Positions 1 to 4,454 of a DNA stretch of 6,181 bases are shown piece by piece. The position numbers were made by a program, and so were the translations under genes. Position 1 is the first letter of the stretch, and the number at the start of each line of letters is the position of its first letter. The notes beneath the pieces were generated by a model that searched no databases, was not told the origin of the DNA, and saw nothing but the letters and a program-made list of their open reading frames with translations. The stretch comes from Acidobacteriaceae bacterium. Lineage in GTDB: Bacteria > Acidobacteriota > Terriglobia > Terriglobales > Acidobacteriaceae. The DNA lies in assembly GCA_009781125.1 (NCBI GenBank), contig WQYS01000151.1:1-6181 (forward strand), read 5' to 3'.

Positions 1-177
1 CGGCCTGCGGCGTTCGCCCGTGAACTCAACCGCAACCAGAACGGCGCGCTCAGGCCGAAGTCCCTCCGGCAGCAGGCGGGCGCTCGTTACGGCCGCCTGC
101 TGTCCGGCAAGGGATTGCCTTCGGATCTGAGTCTTTCGCTCTGCTGCTCCGGAAGATGTAGTTGCTGTGTCTGTCAA
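1..177 (-). CDS. hflX: HflX GTPase, N-terminal fragment (runs off left edge)
   Basis: The minus-strand frame is open from a TTG at 175-177 to base 1, giving 59 codons. The protein begins MTDTATTSSG and contains RPERAVLVAVEFTGERR at about residues 41-57. This matches the start of the HflX N-terminal domain, where an 'ERA-LV-V' strand opens the fold. HflX is a ribosome-associated GTPase that splits stalled or stressed 70S ribosomes; its GTPase domain would lie outside the window. TTG is the only common start codon in this frame after the in-frame stop inside the hfq 3' end, and no good Shine-Dalgarno precedes it. The gene starts 53 bases after the hfq stop on the same strand, and hfq-hflX is a known operon order in many bacteria, so co-transcription is likely. 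Family assignment rests on one short conserved segment plus context; the exact start is uncertain. Confidence 0.72.
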   Translation of the reverse strand, partial: MTDTATTSSGAAERKTQIRRQSLAGQQAAVTSARLLPEGLRPERAVLVAVEFTGERRRP

Positions 178-197
178 ATGAATCGGGCTATCGGATT

Positions 198-211
198 GTT
201 CGAATTCGAAC
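198..211. repeat. 14-bp perfect palindrome in the hfq-hflX gap
   Basis: GTTCGAATTCGAAC is a perfect palindrome between the hfq stop and the hflX TTG start. In RNA it could form a 5-bp stem with an AAUU loop. It could be a protein-binding site, a processing hairpin between two co-transcribed genes, or chance. It has no T-tract, so it is not an intrinsic terminator. Confidence 0.5.
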
Positions 212-230
212 GCCTGACCAGATGCCGGAA

Positions 231-542
231 TCAGCGGCTCGCAGCACCCGCAACCTCAACCTGCGGCGCAGCAGCATGAACGGCCACCGGCTGCGCTGCC
301 ACGCGCGGCTCGGGATGCATGGCCGAAGACGGCATCCGGCTGCTGACTACGGTCGAGATGGCGTGTTTGAAGATAAGCTGCTCCTGGCTGTTGTTTTCGA
401 GCAGCACCGAATACTTGTCGAACGAGCGGATCTTCCCCGTAAGCTTCACCCCGCTTACCAGATAGATAGTGATTGGACTCTTGTCTTTCCGCACCGTATT
501 AAGAAACGTGTCCTGAATGTTCTGTGCCGGCTTTGATTCCAT
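231..542 (-). CDS. hfq: RNA chaperone Hfq
   Basis: This 103-residue protein is a complete Hfq, the hexameric Sm-fold chaperone that pairs small RNAs with mRNAs in the cytoplasm. The Sm core spans about residues 8-68: Q10 and D11 (equivalent to E. coli Q8 and D9), Y27 and K33 (distal face), SFDKY with F41 (proximal face), and the Sm2 motif FKHAIST at 58-64. Phe replaces the usual Tyr before KHAIST. The rim patch reads RKDK (18-21) instead of the Arg-rich RRER of E. coli. The last 35 or so residues are a low-complexity Ala/Pro/Val-rich tail, probably disordered. The ATG is preceded by AAGGAG with 9 bases of spacing, which fixes the start. hflX follows 53 bases downstream. Confidence 0.96.
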   Translation of the reverse strand: MESKPAQNIQDTFLNTVRKDKSPITIYLVSGVKLTGKIRSFDKYSVLLENNSQEQLIFKHAISTVVSSRMPSSAMHPEPRVAAQPVAVHAAAPQVEVAGAASR

Positions 543-551
543 GATGCCGAT

Positions 552-557
552 CTCCTT
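552..557 (-). promoter_or_regulatory. Shine-Dalgarno of hfq
   Basis: AAGGAG on the minus strand lies 9 bases before the ATG at 540-542. It is the best ribosome binding site on this strand near hfq and supports that start. Confidence 0.85.
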
Positions 558-585
558 CTCTGAACGAAAAAGTTAAAAAGTGTGA

Positions 586-602
586 GAGTACCGCCGGTAC
601 TC
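586..602. repeat. 17-bp palindrome in the hfq leader
   Basis: GAGTACCG and CGGTACTC are perfect 8-base inverted arms around a single central base. As RNA on the minus strand this would be a 6-bp stem with a 5-base loop, followed after about six bases by two T5 runs (568-578 region). It lies about 45 bases before the hfq start codon, inside the predicted leader. It could be an operator, a weak attenuator, or a hairpin used in Hfq autoregulation; the sequence alone does not decide. Confidence 0.5.
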
Positions 603-661
603 CATCAGCCTCAGCCTGCCCGCTGTGTGGCGGACTTGCGAACTGGGGCTTTAAGTCATAA

Positions 662-690
662 ACGATACTTGCATCGAAGGTTATTTTCAA
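662..690 (-). promoter_or_regulatory. Candidate sigma-70 promoter of hfq-hflX
   Basis: On the minus strand TTGAAA (685-690, five of six consensus bases) is separated by 17 bases from TATCGT (662-667, four of six). Transcription would start near 655 and give an hfq leader of about 110 bases that contains the 586-602 palindrome. Spacing is ideal and position fits, but the -10 box is only moderate. Confidence 0.45.
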
Positions 691-757
691 CCCCGAGGGA
701 GTCAGTAAGTCAGGCGCGGCGGTCTGCTGAAACGCTCCCTGATGAAGTTAGACGAAC

Positions 758-796
758 GAGGAGCCGATTTTGATGCCGAATGGCGTTGTACCATGA
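758..796 (+). promoter_or_regulatory. Strong Shine-Dalgarno with 7-codon mini-ORF overlapping the aminotransferase start
   Basis: GAGGAG (758-763) sits 9 bases before an ATG at 773. That ATG opens a 7-codon reading frame (MPNGVVP) ending in TGA at 794-796, which overlaps the in-frame ATG of the aminotransferase at 793-795 as ATGA. No other good ribosome binding site serves the aminotransferase. The arrangement fits translational coupling through a mini-ORF, although a sequence error or chance remains possible. Confidence 0.45.
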
Positions 797-1965
797 CAGA
801 AATGCCTCAAAAGCCCAAAGATTGCCAACCCGTTCCCATGCTTGACTTTTCCCGCCAGTACGCAGGCATTCGGGAGGAGGTGCTCGCCGCCATCGTAAAG
901 GTCTGCGATTCGCAGCGTTTCATTCTGGGACCGGAGGTGCAAAGTTTTGAAAAATCTGTGGCCGGGTTCTGCCGGACAAGCCATGCCGTAGGCTGCGCCA
1001 GCGGAACCGATGCACTCTGGCTGGCCATGGCTGCGGCTAAGATCGGGCCGGGCGATGCTGTTATCACGACTCCCTTCAGCTTTTTCGCTACCGTCAGCTC
1101 GATTCTTCGCGTCGGCGCAAGGCCGATCCTTGCCGATATCGATCCGGACAGCTTCAACCTCTCCGCCGCGAACGTCGAACGGATTCTTGACTCCGCAGAC
1201 GGCGCGAAGGTCAAAGCTGCGATGCCGGTTCATCTCTACGGGCAATGCGCCGACTGGGATGCATTTTCCGCCCTGAAGCAGAGATTCGGCATTCTGCTCG
1301 TCGAGGACGCCGCGCAGGCGTTCGGAGCAGCATGGAACGGAGTGCCCGCCGGAGCACTGGGCGACGCTGCCGCCTTCAGCTTTTACCCGACAAAAAATCT
1401 CAGTGCCATGGGAGACGCCGGGCTGGTCACGACGGACTCCGAGGTCATAGCTGAGCGTGCTCAAATGCTGCGCGCGCACGGAATGCGACGCCGCTACTAT
1501 CATGATGAGATTGGGTGGAACTCGCGTATTGACAGCATTCAAACAGCAATACTTCAAGTAAAACTTAAGAATTGTTCTACGTGGAACAATTTGCGTCGTG
1601 AGCGGGCGGCAAGGTACGACGAGCTCTTCCGAGCCGCAGGTCTGGCCTCCGGAAGCACCTCCGAGGGAGTCGTCCTGCCGAAGACCGCCGCCCGCGCTAC
1701 CCATGTTTTTCACCAATATGTAATACGAGCGCCCCGGCGTGACGCGCTCAGGGAATTTCTGGCGGAGCGGCAGATCGGCAGCGAGATTTACTATCCCTTG
1801 CCGCTGCACATGCAGGAGAGCCTGAGCAGTCTCGGCTACCGGCGAGGCGACTTCCCCGCAAGTGAAAAGGCCGCCGAAGAGGTACTGGCTCTGCCCATGT
1901 ATCCCGAGCTGCGCGACGATGAACAGCAGATTGTCGTGGATGCGATCCGCTGCTTCTACGCCTGA
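793..1965 (+). CDS. DegT/DnrJ/EryC1/StrS-family PLP-dependent sugar aminotransferase
   Basis: This fold-type I PLP enzyme is expected to transfer an amino group, usually from glutamate, to a keto-sugar nucleotide used for surface glycans. The N-terminal VPMLDFSRQYAGIREEVLAAI is the family opening. GCASGTDAL forms the cofactor phosphate pocket. VEDAAQA supplies the Asp that contacts the pyridine nitrogen (residue 172 from this start). SFYPTKNLSAMGDAG contains the Schiff-base Lys (residue 201). RIDSIQTAIL is the usual substrate-side motif. From 793 the length is 390 residues, slightly above the family norm. The frame is open back to an ATG at 742 (407 residues), but that ATG has no Shine-Dalgarno and the extra 17 residues are not family-like; I prefer 793, which could be coupled to the mini-ORF at 773. 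The exact sugar substrate cannot be read from the sequence. It is divergent from hfq and 42 bases upstream of higB. Confidence 0.93.
   Translation: MTEMPQKPKDCQPVPMLDFSRQYAGIREEVLAAIVKVCDSQRFILGPEVQSFEKSVAGFCRTSHAVGCASGTDALWLAMAAAKIGPGDAVITTPFSFFATVSSILRVGARPILADIDPDSFNLSAANVERILDSADGAKVKAAMPVHLYGQCADWDAFSALKQRFGILLVEDAAQAFGAAWNGVPAGALGDAAAFSFYPTKNLSAMGDAGLVTTDSEVIAERAQMLRAHGMRRRYYHDEIGWNSRIDSIQTAILQVKLKNCSTWNNLRRERAARYDELFRAAGLASGSTSEGVVLPKTAARATHVFHQYVIRAPRRDALREFLAERQIGSEIYYPLPLHMQESLSSLGYRRGDFPASEKAAEEVLALPMYPELRDDEQQIVVDAIRCFYA
1570..1591. repeat. 22-bp near-perfect palindrome inside the aminotransferase gene
   Basis: AATTGTTC and GAACAATT are perfect 8-base inverted arms around TACGTG, whose centre ACGT is also self-complementary, so 20 of 22 positions are symmetric. 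It lies within an unusually A+T-rich stretch (about 1495-1595) of an otherwise GC-rich gene. The encoded residues (around KNCSTWNNL) still fit the family, so it is not an insertion that breaks the protein. Confidence 0.6.
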
Positions 1966-1988
1966 GAGTGCTGCTTTATTTGTATCGT

Positions 1989-1999
1989 GTATATATACT
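1989..1999 (+). promoter_or_regulatory. Candidate -10 box and operator palindrome of higBA
   Basis: GTATATATAC (1989-1998) is a perfect 10-bp palindrome and includes TATACT (1994-1999), five of six -10 consensus bases. TGTAT also occurs on both sides (1981-1985, 1999-2003). No convincing -35 box is visible 16-18 bases upstream. HigA-type antitoxins repress their own promoter by binding such palindromes, so this is a reasonable autoregulation site. Transcription from it would begin within a few bases of the toxin ATG. Confidence 0.35.
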
Positions 2000-2007
2000 G
2001 TATTTCG

Positions 2008-2289
2008 ATGATAAAGTCGTTCAGGCACAAAGGTCTTGAAGATTTCTTTCTGACCGGTTCGAAGCGCGGGATTCAACCTGCTCATGCATCAAAATTGGAA
2101 GACCAGCTTTCGACTCTGAATGAGGCCATAAAACCGCAGGATATGAACATGCCTGGCTGGAATTTACATTCATTGCTAGGCAATCTGGCAGCGCACTGGT
2201 CAGTGAAGGTGAACGGTAACTGGCGGATCACGTTTCGATTTGAGGGCGAGAATGCAATCCTCGTCGACTATCAGGACTACCACTCATGA
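2008..2289 (+). CDS. higB: HigB-type mRNA-interferase toxin (RelE/ParE superfamily)
   Basis: The 93-residue product starts MIKSFRHKGLEDFF, the standard opening of HigB 'killer' toxins, and ends with WRITFRFEGENAILVDYQDYH, the conserved C-terminal strand pair. HigB cleaves mRNA on the translating ribosome; the basic residues R73 and R77 and the late His92 fit the catalytic positions described for the family. The frame extends 7 codons upstream to a GTG at 1987, but homology supports the ATG at 2008. No Shine-Dalgarno precedes either start. The TGA at 2287-2289 overlaps an ATG at 2286 in the antitoxin frame. The toxin-first order and tight spacing are typical of higBA. The DNA is visibly more A+T-rich than the flanking genes, consistent with acquisition by transfer. 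Confidence 0.93.
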   Translation: MIKSFRHKGLEDFFLTGSKRGIQPAHASKLEDQLSTLNEAIKPQDMNMPGWNLHSLLGNLAAHWSVKVNGNWRITFRFEGENAILVDYQDYHS

Positions 2290-2292
2290 AGC

Positions 2293-2298
2293 AGGAGG
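2293..2298 (+). promoter_or_regulatory. Shine-Dalgarno of higA
   Basis: AGGAGG (followed by GG) lies 8 bases before the ATG at 2307. It is a full-consensus site and decides the antitoxin start in favour of 2307 over the ATG at 2286 that overlaps the higB stop. The weak toxin start and strong antitoxin start would favour excess antitoxin. Confidence 0.8.
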
Positions 2299-2306
2299 GG
2301 ACCAGA

Positions 2307-2594
2307 ATGAGCAGAATGTATAACCCGCCACATCCGGGGCGGATACTTAAAGACGCGATCATCAACATCCCCATGTCAGTGACGGAGTTTGCCGGCCATA
2401 TCGCAGTCGGGCGAGTCACGCTTTCCAGAGTGATTAACCAGAAGGCTGGAATCACAGCGCGCCTGTCGATGCGCATATCCGAGGCGTTCGGGCAGTCTCC
2501 CGATCTCTGGTTCAGGATGCAGAGCGCATATGATTTCTGGGCAGCATCGCAGGAGAAACGGCAAAAGGTGAAGCAGCTCAAGGCTGCCGCCTAA
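2307..2594 (+). CDS. higA: HigA-type XRE-family antitoxin
   Basis: From ATG 2307 the protein has 95 residues. It opens with MYNPPHPGRIL (from residue 4), the signature of the HigA addiction-module antidote family. A helix-turn-helix follows at about residues 23-61 (SVTEFAGHIAVGRVTLSRVINQ with recognition helix VTLSRVIN). The C-terminal SPDLWFRMQSAYDFWAA is also a family hallmark. It should neutralise HigB by direct binding and repress the higBA promoter. An in-frame ATG at 2286 overlaps the toxin stop (ATGA), but the strong Shine-Dalgarno favours 2307. Its last 17 bases overlap the 3' end of the convergent membrane protein gene. Confidence 0.94.
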   Translation: MSRMYNPPHPGRILKDAIINIPMSVTEFAGHIAVGRVTLSRVINQKAGITARLSMRISEAFGQSPDLWFRMQSAYDFWAASQEKRQKVKQLKAAA

Positions 2595-3972
2595 TCTGTG
2601 CTTCTCTAAAAACAGCTCCGGCCCAGATCGCCAGCAGCGGGAAAAACTCCAGCGTGTATCTTGGCTCCGAGTTGTCCAGCGTCAGCAGCAAAACGCAACG
2701 CAACATGACAAAAAGAACCATCCCCCAGGCCAACTCTCGATGCCCGCGCCATTGCTGTTTTTTCCAGCGCCACAGCCCGATGCCGCCCAGCACGATGTAA
2801 ACCAGATTGAGCGCCGCATACGCTGTGCCGAAGACAGCATCTCTGCGGCTCTCCTTCCATTTCCACCAGTCCAGGGAGACGTCCATCAGCTCGGTGCGCG
2901 GACGCAGCAGCATGTTCAGCAGCCGGGCCGCGGGCAGCGCCACGTAGTAGCGAACCGGATGGGCACGGATACGCTCTTCGGCCAGCGCCTCAAAGCGCGC
3001 GTCGAGCGCGGCGGTCGCGCGGAAATCGACGTTGTAGTCATCGAGGATCGCCGCCGTGCGCCTGTATTGATCCTCGTTGTCGAAGGCCCGCGCGGGCAGG
3101 CTGCTGGTCTCAATCGGCTCTTCGTTGTAGTTCCAGTACACCATCTCGTTCGAGGAGAACTCGACGGCCCAGGTGCGGTACCAGCGCTGAAATCCCACGG
3201 GAACCGACTCGCCCGGGTCGCTGGCTGAGCGCGGAGCTATCGGCTGAACCACATGAAACACGCGCCAGTTTCGGATCGTCCACGGAGCCAGCGGCAGCAG
3301 GACACAGATCGCAGCCACGGCAACCGGAGCGAAGACTTTGCCGCCGCGCGCGTTTAGTGTGTCTCTACGCCAAGTCATCCAGAGCATGGTGGAAATGACC
3401 GCAGCGGCAAGCACCCCCTGTTCTGGCCGCAGCAGCAGAGCGTAGGCGAGCGCCGCTCCGATGCCCCACAGCCAGCGGTTCCAACCCAGTCCCGAAGACC
3501 TCCAGCGCTCCAGCGCGTAGAAGGCCAGCGCTATCGTGAACAGGCTCAGTGTCTCGGCCAGCACCACGGCAACGTAGTTCGCCGTAAACGGACAGAGCAC
3601 AGCCAGCCACAGCGTCGCCATTGCTGCGCGCCGTCCGAACAGCCGCGCGGCGAGACCGGCTGCCATACAGCAGGTAGCCATATCGACTACGGCCTGCACC
3701 AGCATGACCGCCGTATAGTGCTCCATTCCGAAGACGCGGAAGCACAGCGCAAGAAACAGCGGATACCCCGGCAATCGGATCAGAGTCGGAACGGGTCCAG
3801 AGGCTTGAGTAAATCCGTAGACTCCATGCGTCAGCCAGTTCCTGGCGAGATCGCCGTAGAGCAGCGCATCACCGTCGACGCGCGGAGCGTGGACGATGAA
3901 CCAGGCGCGCAACAGAAATCCTGCCGCGATCGCCAGCGCGACCCACACCGCTTGCCTCCGGACCGATGTCAT
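2578..3972 (-). CDS. Multi-pass membrane protein, GT-C (family 39-like) glycosyltransferase
   Basis: The 464-residue protein has roughly ten hydrophobic segments: one at 8-28, a series from about 85 to 235, and a C-terminal set at 385-455. A soluble stretch of about 240-380 lies between them, with a YRTWAVEF segment. RVDGDALLYGDLARNWL (31-47) supplies the acidic residues expected in the first periplasmic loop of GT-C enzymes. RLPGYPLFLA (66-75), VLAETL (137-142), LLLRPEQG (179-186) and EPRYTLEFFPLLAIWAG (436-452) recur in this class. Such enzymes move a sugar from a polyprenyl-phosphate donor to lipid, glycan or protein outside the cytoplasmic membrane; donor and acceptor are unknown here. 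The start has no clear Shine-Dalgarno. The long upstream region contains a structured RNA in the same orientation (4033-4214). Its 3' end overlaps higA tail-to-tail by 17 bases, with no terminator between. Confidence 0.85.
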   Translation of the reverse strand: MTSVRRQAVWVALAIAAGFLLRAWFIVHAPRVDGDALLYGDLARNWLTHGVYGFTQASGPVPTLIRLPGYPLFLALCFRVFGMEHYTAVMLVQAVVDMATCCMAAGLAARLFGRRAAMATLWLAVLCPFTANYVAVVLAETLSLFTIALAFYALERWRSSGLGWNRWLWGIGAALAYALLLRPEQGVLAAAVISTMLWMTWRRDTLNARGGKVFAPVAVAAICVLLPLAPWTIRNWRVFHVVQPIAPRSASDPGESVPVGFQRWYRTWAVEFSSNEMVYWNYNEEPIETSSLPARAFDNEDQYRRTAAILDDYNVDFRATAALDARFEALAEERIRAHPVRYYVALPAARLLNMLLRPRTELMDVSLDWWKWKESRRDAVFGTAYAALNLVYIVLGGIGLWRWKKQQWRGHRELAWGMVLFVMLRCVLLLTLDNSEPRYTLEFFPLLAIWAGAVFREAQIRRQP

Positions 3973-3987
3973 GTAGCTGCAATCATA
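3969..3987 (-). promoter_or_regulatory. TATGAT -10-like box and 5-codon mini-ORF at the start of the GT-C gene
   Basis: On the minus strand TATGAT (3982-3987) matches five of six -10 consensus bases, though no good -35 box is placed upstream. It would start transcription within a few bases of the ATG at 3970-3972. The same bases hold an ATG (3984-3986) opening a 5-codon frame (MIAAT) whose TGA overlaps the gene start as ATGA. Either reading is weakly supported. Confidence 0.2.
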
Positions 3988-4032
3988 CCGCGCCTGCCCT
4001 CACCCTGACACCAGTACCCCGCGGTTTGAAGA

Positions 4033-4214
4033 GCTGGAGCCTACTATCGCCTTCTAAGAGCGTTGCCGTCCTTACGGATAGGCACCTCCAGCCCACGTAA
4101 ATCCGTCGCGCTTTGTAGAAAGGGCGAGCGGAGCATACGGGTTTGCGGACCGGGGACGTAGGTGACCGGCGAGCCTTTCGGCTCCCCACACGCTCCGCCC
4201 ATAGGTGGAGGTGC
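4033..4214 (-). ncRNA. Candidate structured cis-regulatory RNA (riboswitch-like leader), family not recognised
   Basis: Read on the minus strand, this element folds well. P1 is a perfect 9-bp helix, 4206-4214 with 4082-4090 (GCACCTCCA / TGGAGGTGC). P2 is a 14-bp helix, 4185-4198 with 4128-4141, including three G-U or U-G wobbles that would be A-C mismatches if the plus strand were the RNA. Above P2 sits a hairpin, 4171-4184, GAGCC-GAAA-GGCTC, with a GNRA loop. P3 is 4108-4126 (CTTT/AAAG, a C-C mismatch, then CGC/GCG). Downstream, 4064-4082 forms a hairpin with a GUAA loop, and CTCCAGC at 4033-4039 can pair with GCTGGAG at 4086-4092, competing with P1. The element ends about 60 bases before the GT-C gene on the same strand. 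I saw no signature of tmRNA, RNase P RNA, SRP RNA or 6S RNA. A palindromic mobile repeat is the main alternative. Confidence 0.5.
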
Positions 4215-4222
4215 TGCGCACG

Positions 4223-4246
4223 AAAAAACCGCGCAAGAGGCGCGGT
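4223..4246 (-). terminator. Rho-independent terminator (minus strand)
   Basis: On the minus strand ACCGCGC (4240-4246) pairs perfectly with GCGCGGT (4228-4234) around a 5-base loop, and the stem runs straight into six T residues (4223-4228). This is a textbook intrinsic terminator in this orientation only. No protein gene lies upstream of it on this strand within reach, so it most likely ends a small RNA or acts as an attenuator in the GT-C gene leader. Confidence 0.82.
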
Positions 4247-4299
4247 GTGCGCCTACATCCAAACGGGCCGCAAAACCCGAGCCGCTGTCTCCAGCAGCC
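4223..4299 (-). ncRNA. Candidate small RNA or attenuated leader of about 77 nt
   Basis: A near-consensus promoter (4306-4334) predicts a transcript beginning near 4299 and ending in the U-tract of the terminator at 4223. The RNA can form three hairpins. The first is 4281-4298: seven pairs, GCTGCTG / CAGCGGC, with a GAGA (GNRA) loop and one U-G wobble that would be a mismatch on the plus strand. The second is 4264-4279, CGGG/CCCG. The third is the terminator stem, with a U6 tail. This is the layout of a free-standing small RNA, and U-rich tails of this type bind the proximal face of Hfq. The alternative is premature termination of the mRNA for the GT-C gene, 250 bases downstream. The 5' end is predicted, not observed. 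Confidence 0.55.
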
Positions 4300-4305
4300 A
4301 TATTC

Positions 4306-4334
4306 AAGCTAGGCCTGGTGGATGCGGATGTCAA
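4306..4334 (-). promoter_or_regulatory. Near-consensus sigma-70 promoter (minus strand)
   Basis: TTGACA (4329-4334), a perfect -35 box, is followed after exactly 17 bases by TAGCTT (4306-4311), a moderate -10 box (four of six). It fires into the candidate small RNA and structured leader. Its -35 box is 49 bases from the -35 box of the divergent promoter at 4384. Confidence 0.65.
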
Positions 4335-4383
4335 GAAAAAAGTATCCACAGAAAAGTGCAGGCCAATGAGATCGCTCGCTACG

Positions 4384-4412
4384 TTGACTCCCGCTCTAAG
4401 CCTGCATACGAT
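4384..4412 (+). promoter_or_regulatory. Near-consensus sigma-70 promoter of the deacetylase fusion gene
   Basis: TTGACT (4384-4389, five of six) and TACGAT (4407-4412, four of six) are separated by 17 bases. Transcription would start near 4419, giving a leader of about 36 bases before the ATG at 4455. The inverted repeat at 4400-4425 brackets the -10 box and the start point. Confidence 0.6.
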
Positions 4413-4425
4413 TGAATTTGCAGGC
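4400..4425. promoter_or_regulatory. Inverted repeat bracketing the -10 box, candidate operator
   Basis: GCCTGCA (4400-4406) and TGCAGGC (4419-4425) are perfect 7-base inverted arms 12 bases apart, directly flanking the -10 hexamer and covering the predicted start point. A third copy, TGCAGGC, lies upstream at 4357-4363. A repressor bound here would block polymerase; looping to the third site is conceivable. A transcribed hairpin is unlikely, because only the right arm lies at or beyond the predicted start. Confidence 0.45.
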
Positions 4426-4454
4426 GCGTGTTGGCCGTGCGTCTAAATCTCAGG

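Larger units (their letters stand above)
3973..4454. other. 482-base divergent intergenic region
   Basis: No convincing protein gene is present on either strand here, although frames of 68-101 codons are open by chance. It lies between two genes that diverge from it. It holds, from right to left, a plus-strand promoter with an inverted repeat, a minus-strand promoter, a short candidate RNA ending in an intrinsic terminator, and a larger candidate structured RNA that ends about 60 bases before the GT-C gene. Confidence 0.8.

Noticed and set aside
198..211. LexA/SOS box reading of the palindrome
   Set aside because: The half-sites are in the order GTTC then GAAC with a 6-base centre, which does not match the SOS box types I know.
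162..536. A 124-codon plus-strand frame opposite hfq
   Set aside because: It is antisense to an unmistakable Hfq with a strong ribosome binding site; composition is Arg-rich and unlike a real protein.
748..2085. A 445-codon open frame on the minus strand opposite the aminotransferase
   Set aside because: The plus-strand protein is clearly a DegT-family enzyme with all motifs. The antisense frame is rich in Gly, Arg and Cys, shows no domain, and is explained by GC-rich codon bias.
4033..4214. 6S RNA, tmRNA, SRP RNA or RNase P RNA as the identity of the structured region
   Set aside because: I found none of the hallmark segments of these RNAs on either strand, and the branched fold with a short P1 does not resemble the 6S rod. 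A covariance search would be decisive.
4044..4349. A 101-codon minus-strand frame through the intergenic RNA region, with an internal ATG at 4299-4301 near the predicted start point
   Set aside because: A leaderless or leader peptide is conceivable, but the frame crosses an intrinsic terminator, has no Shine-Dalgarno and no recognisable protein character; the helices explain the sequence better.
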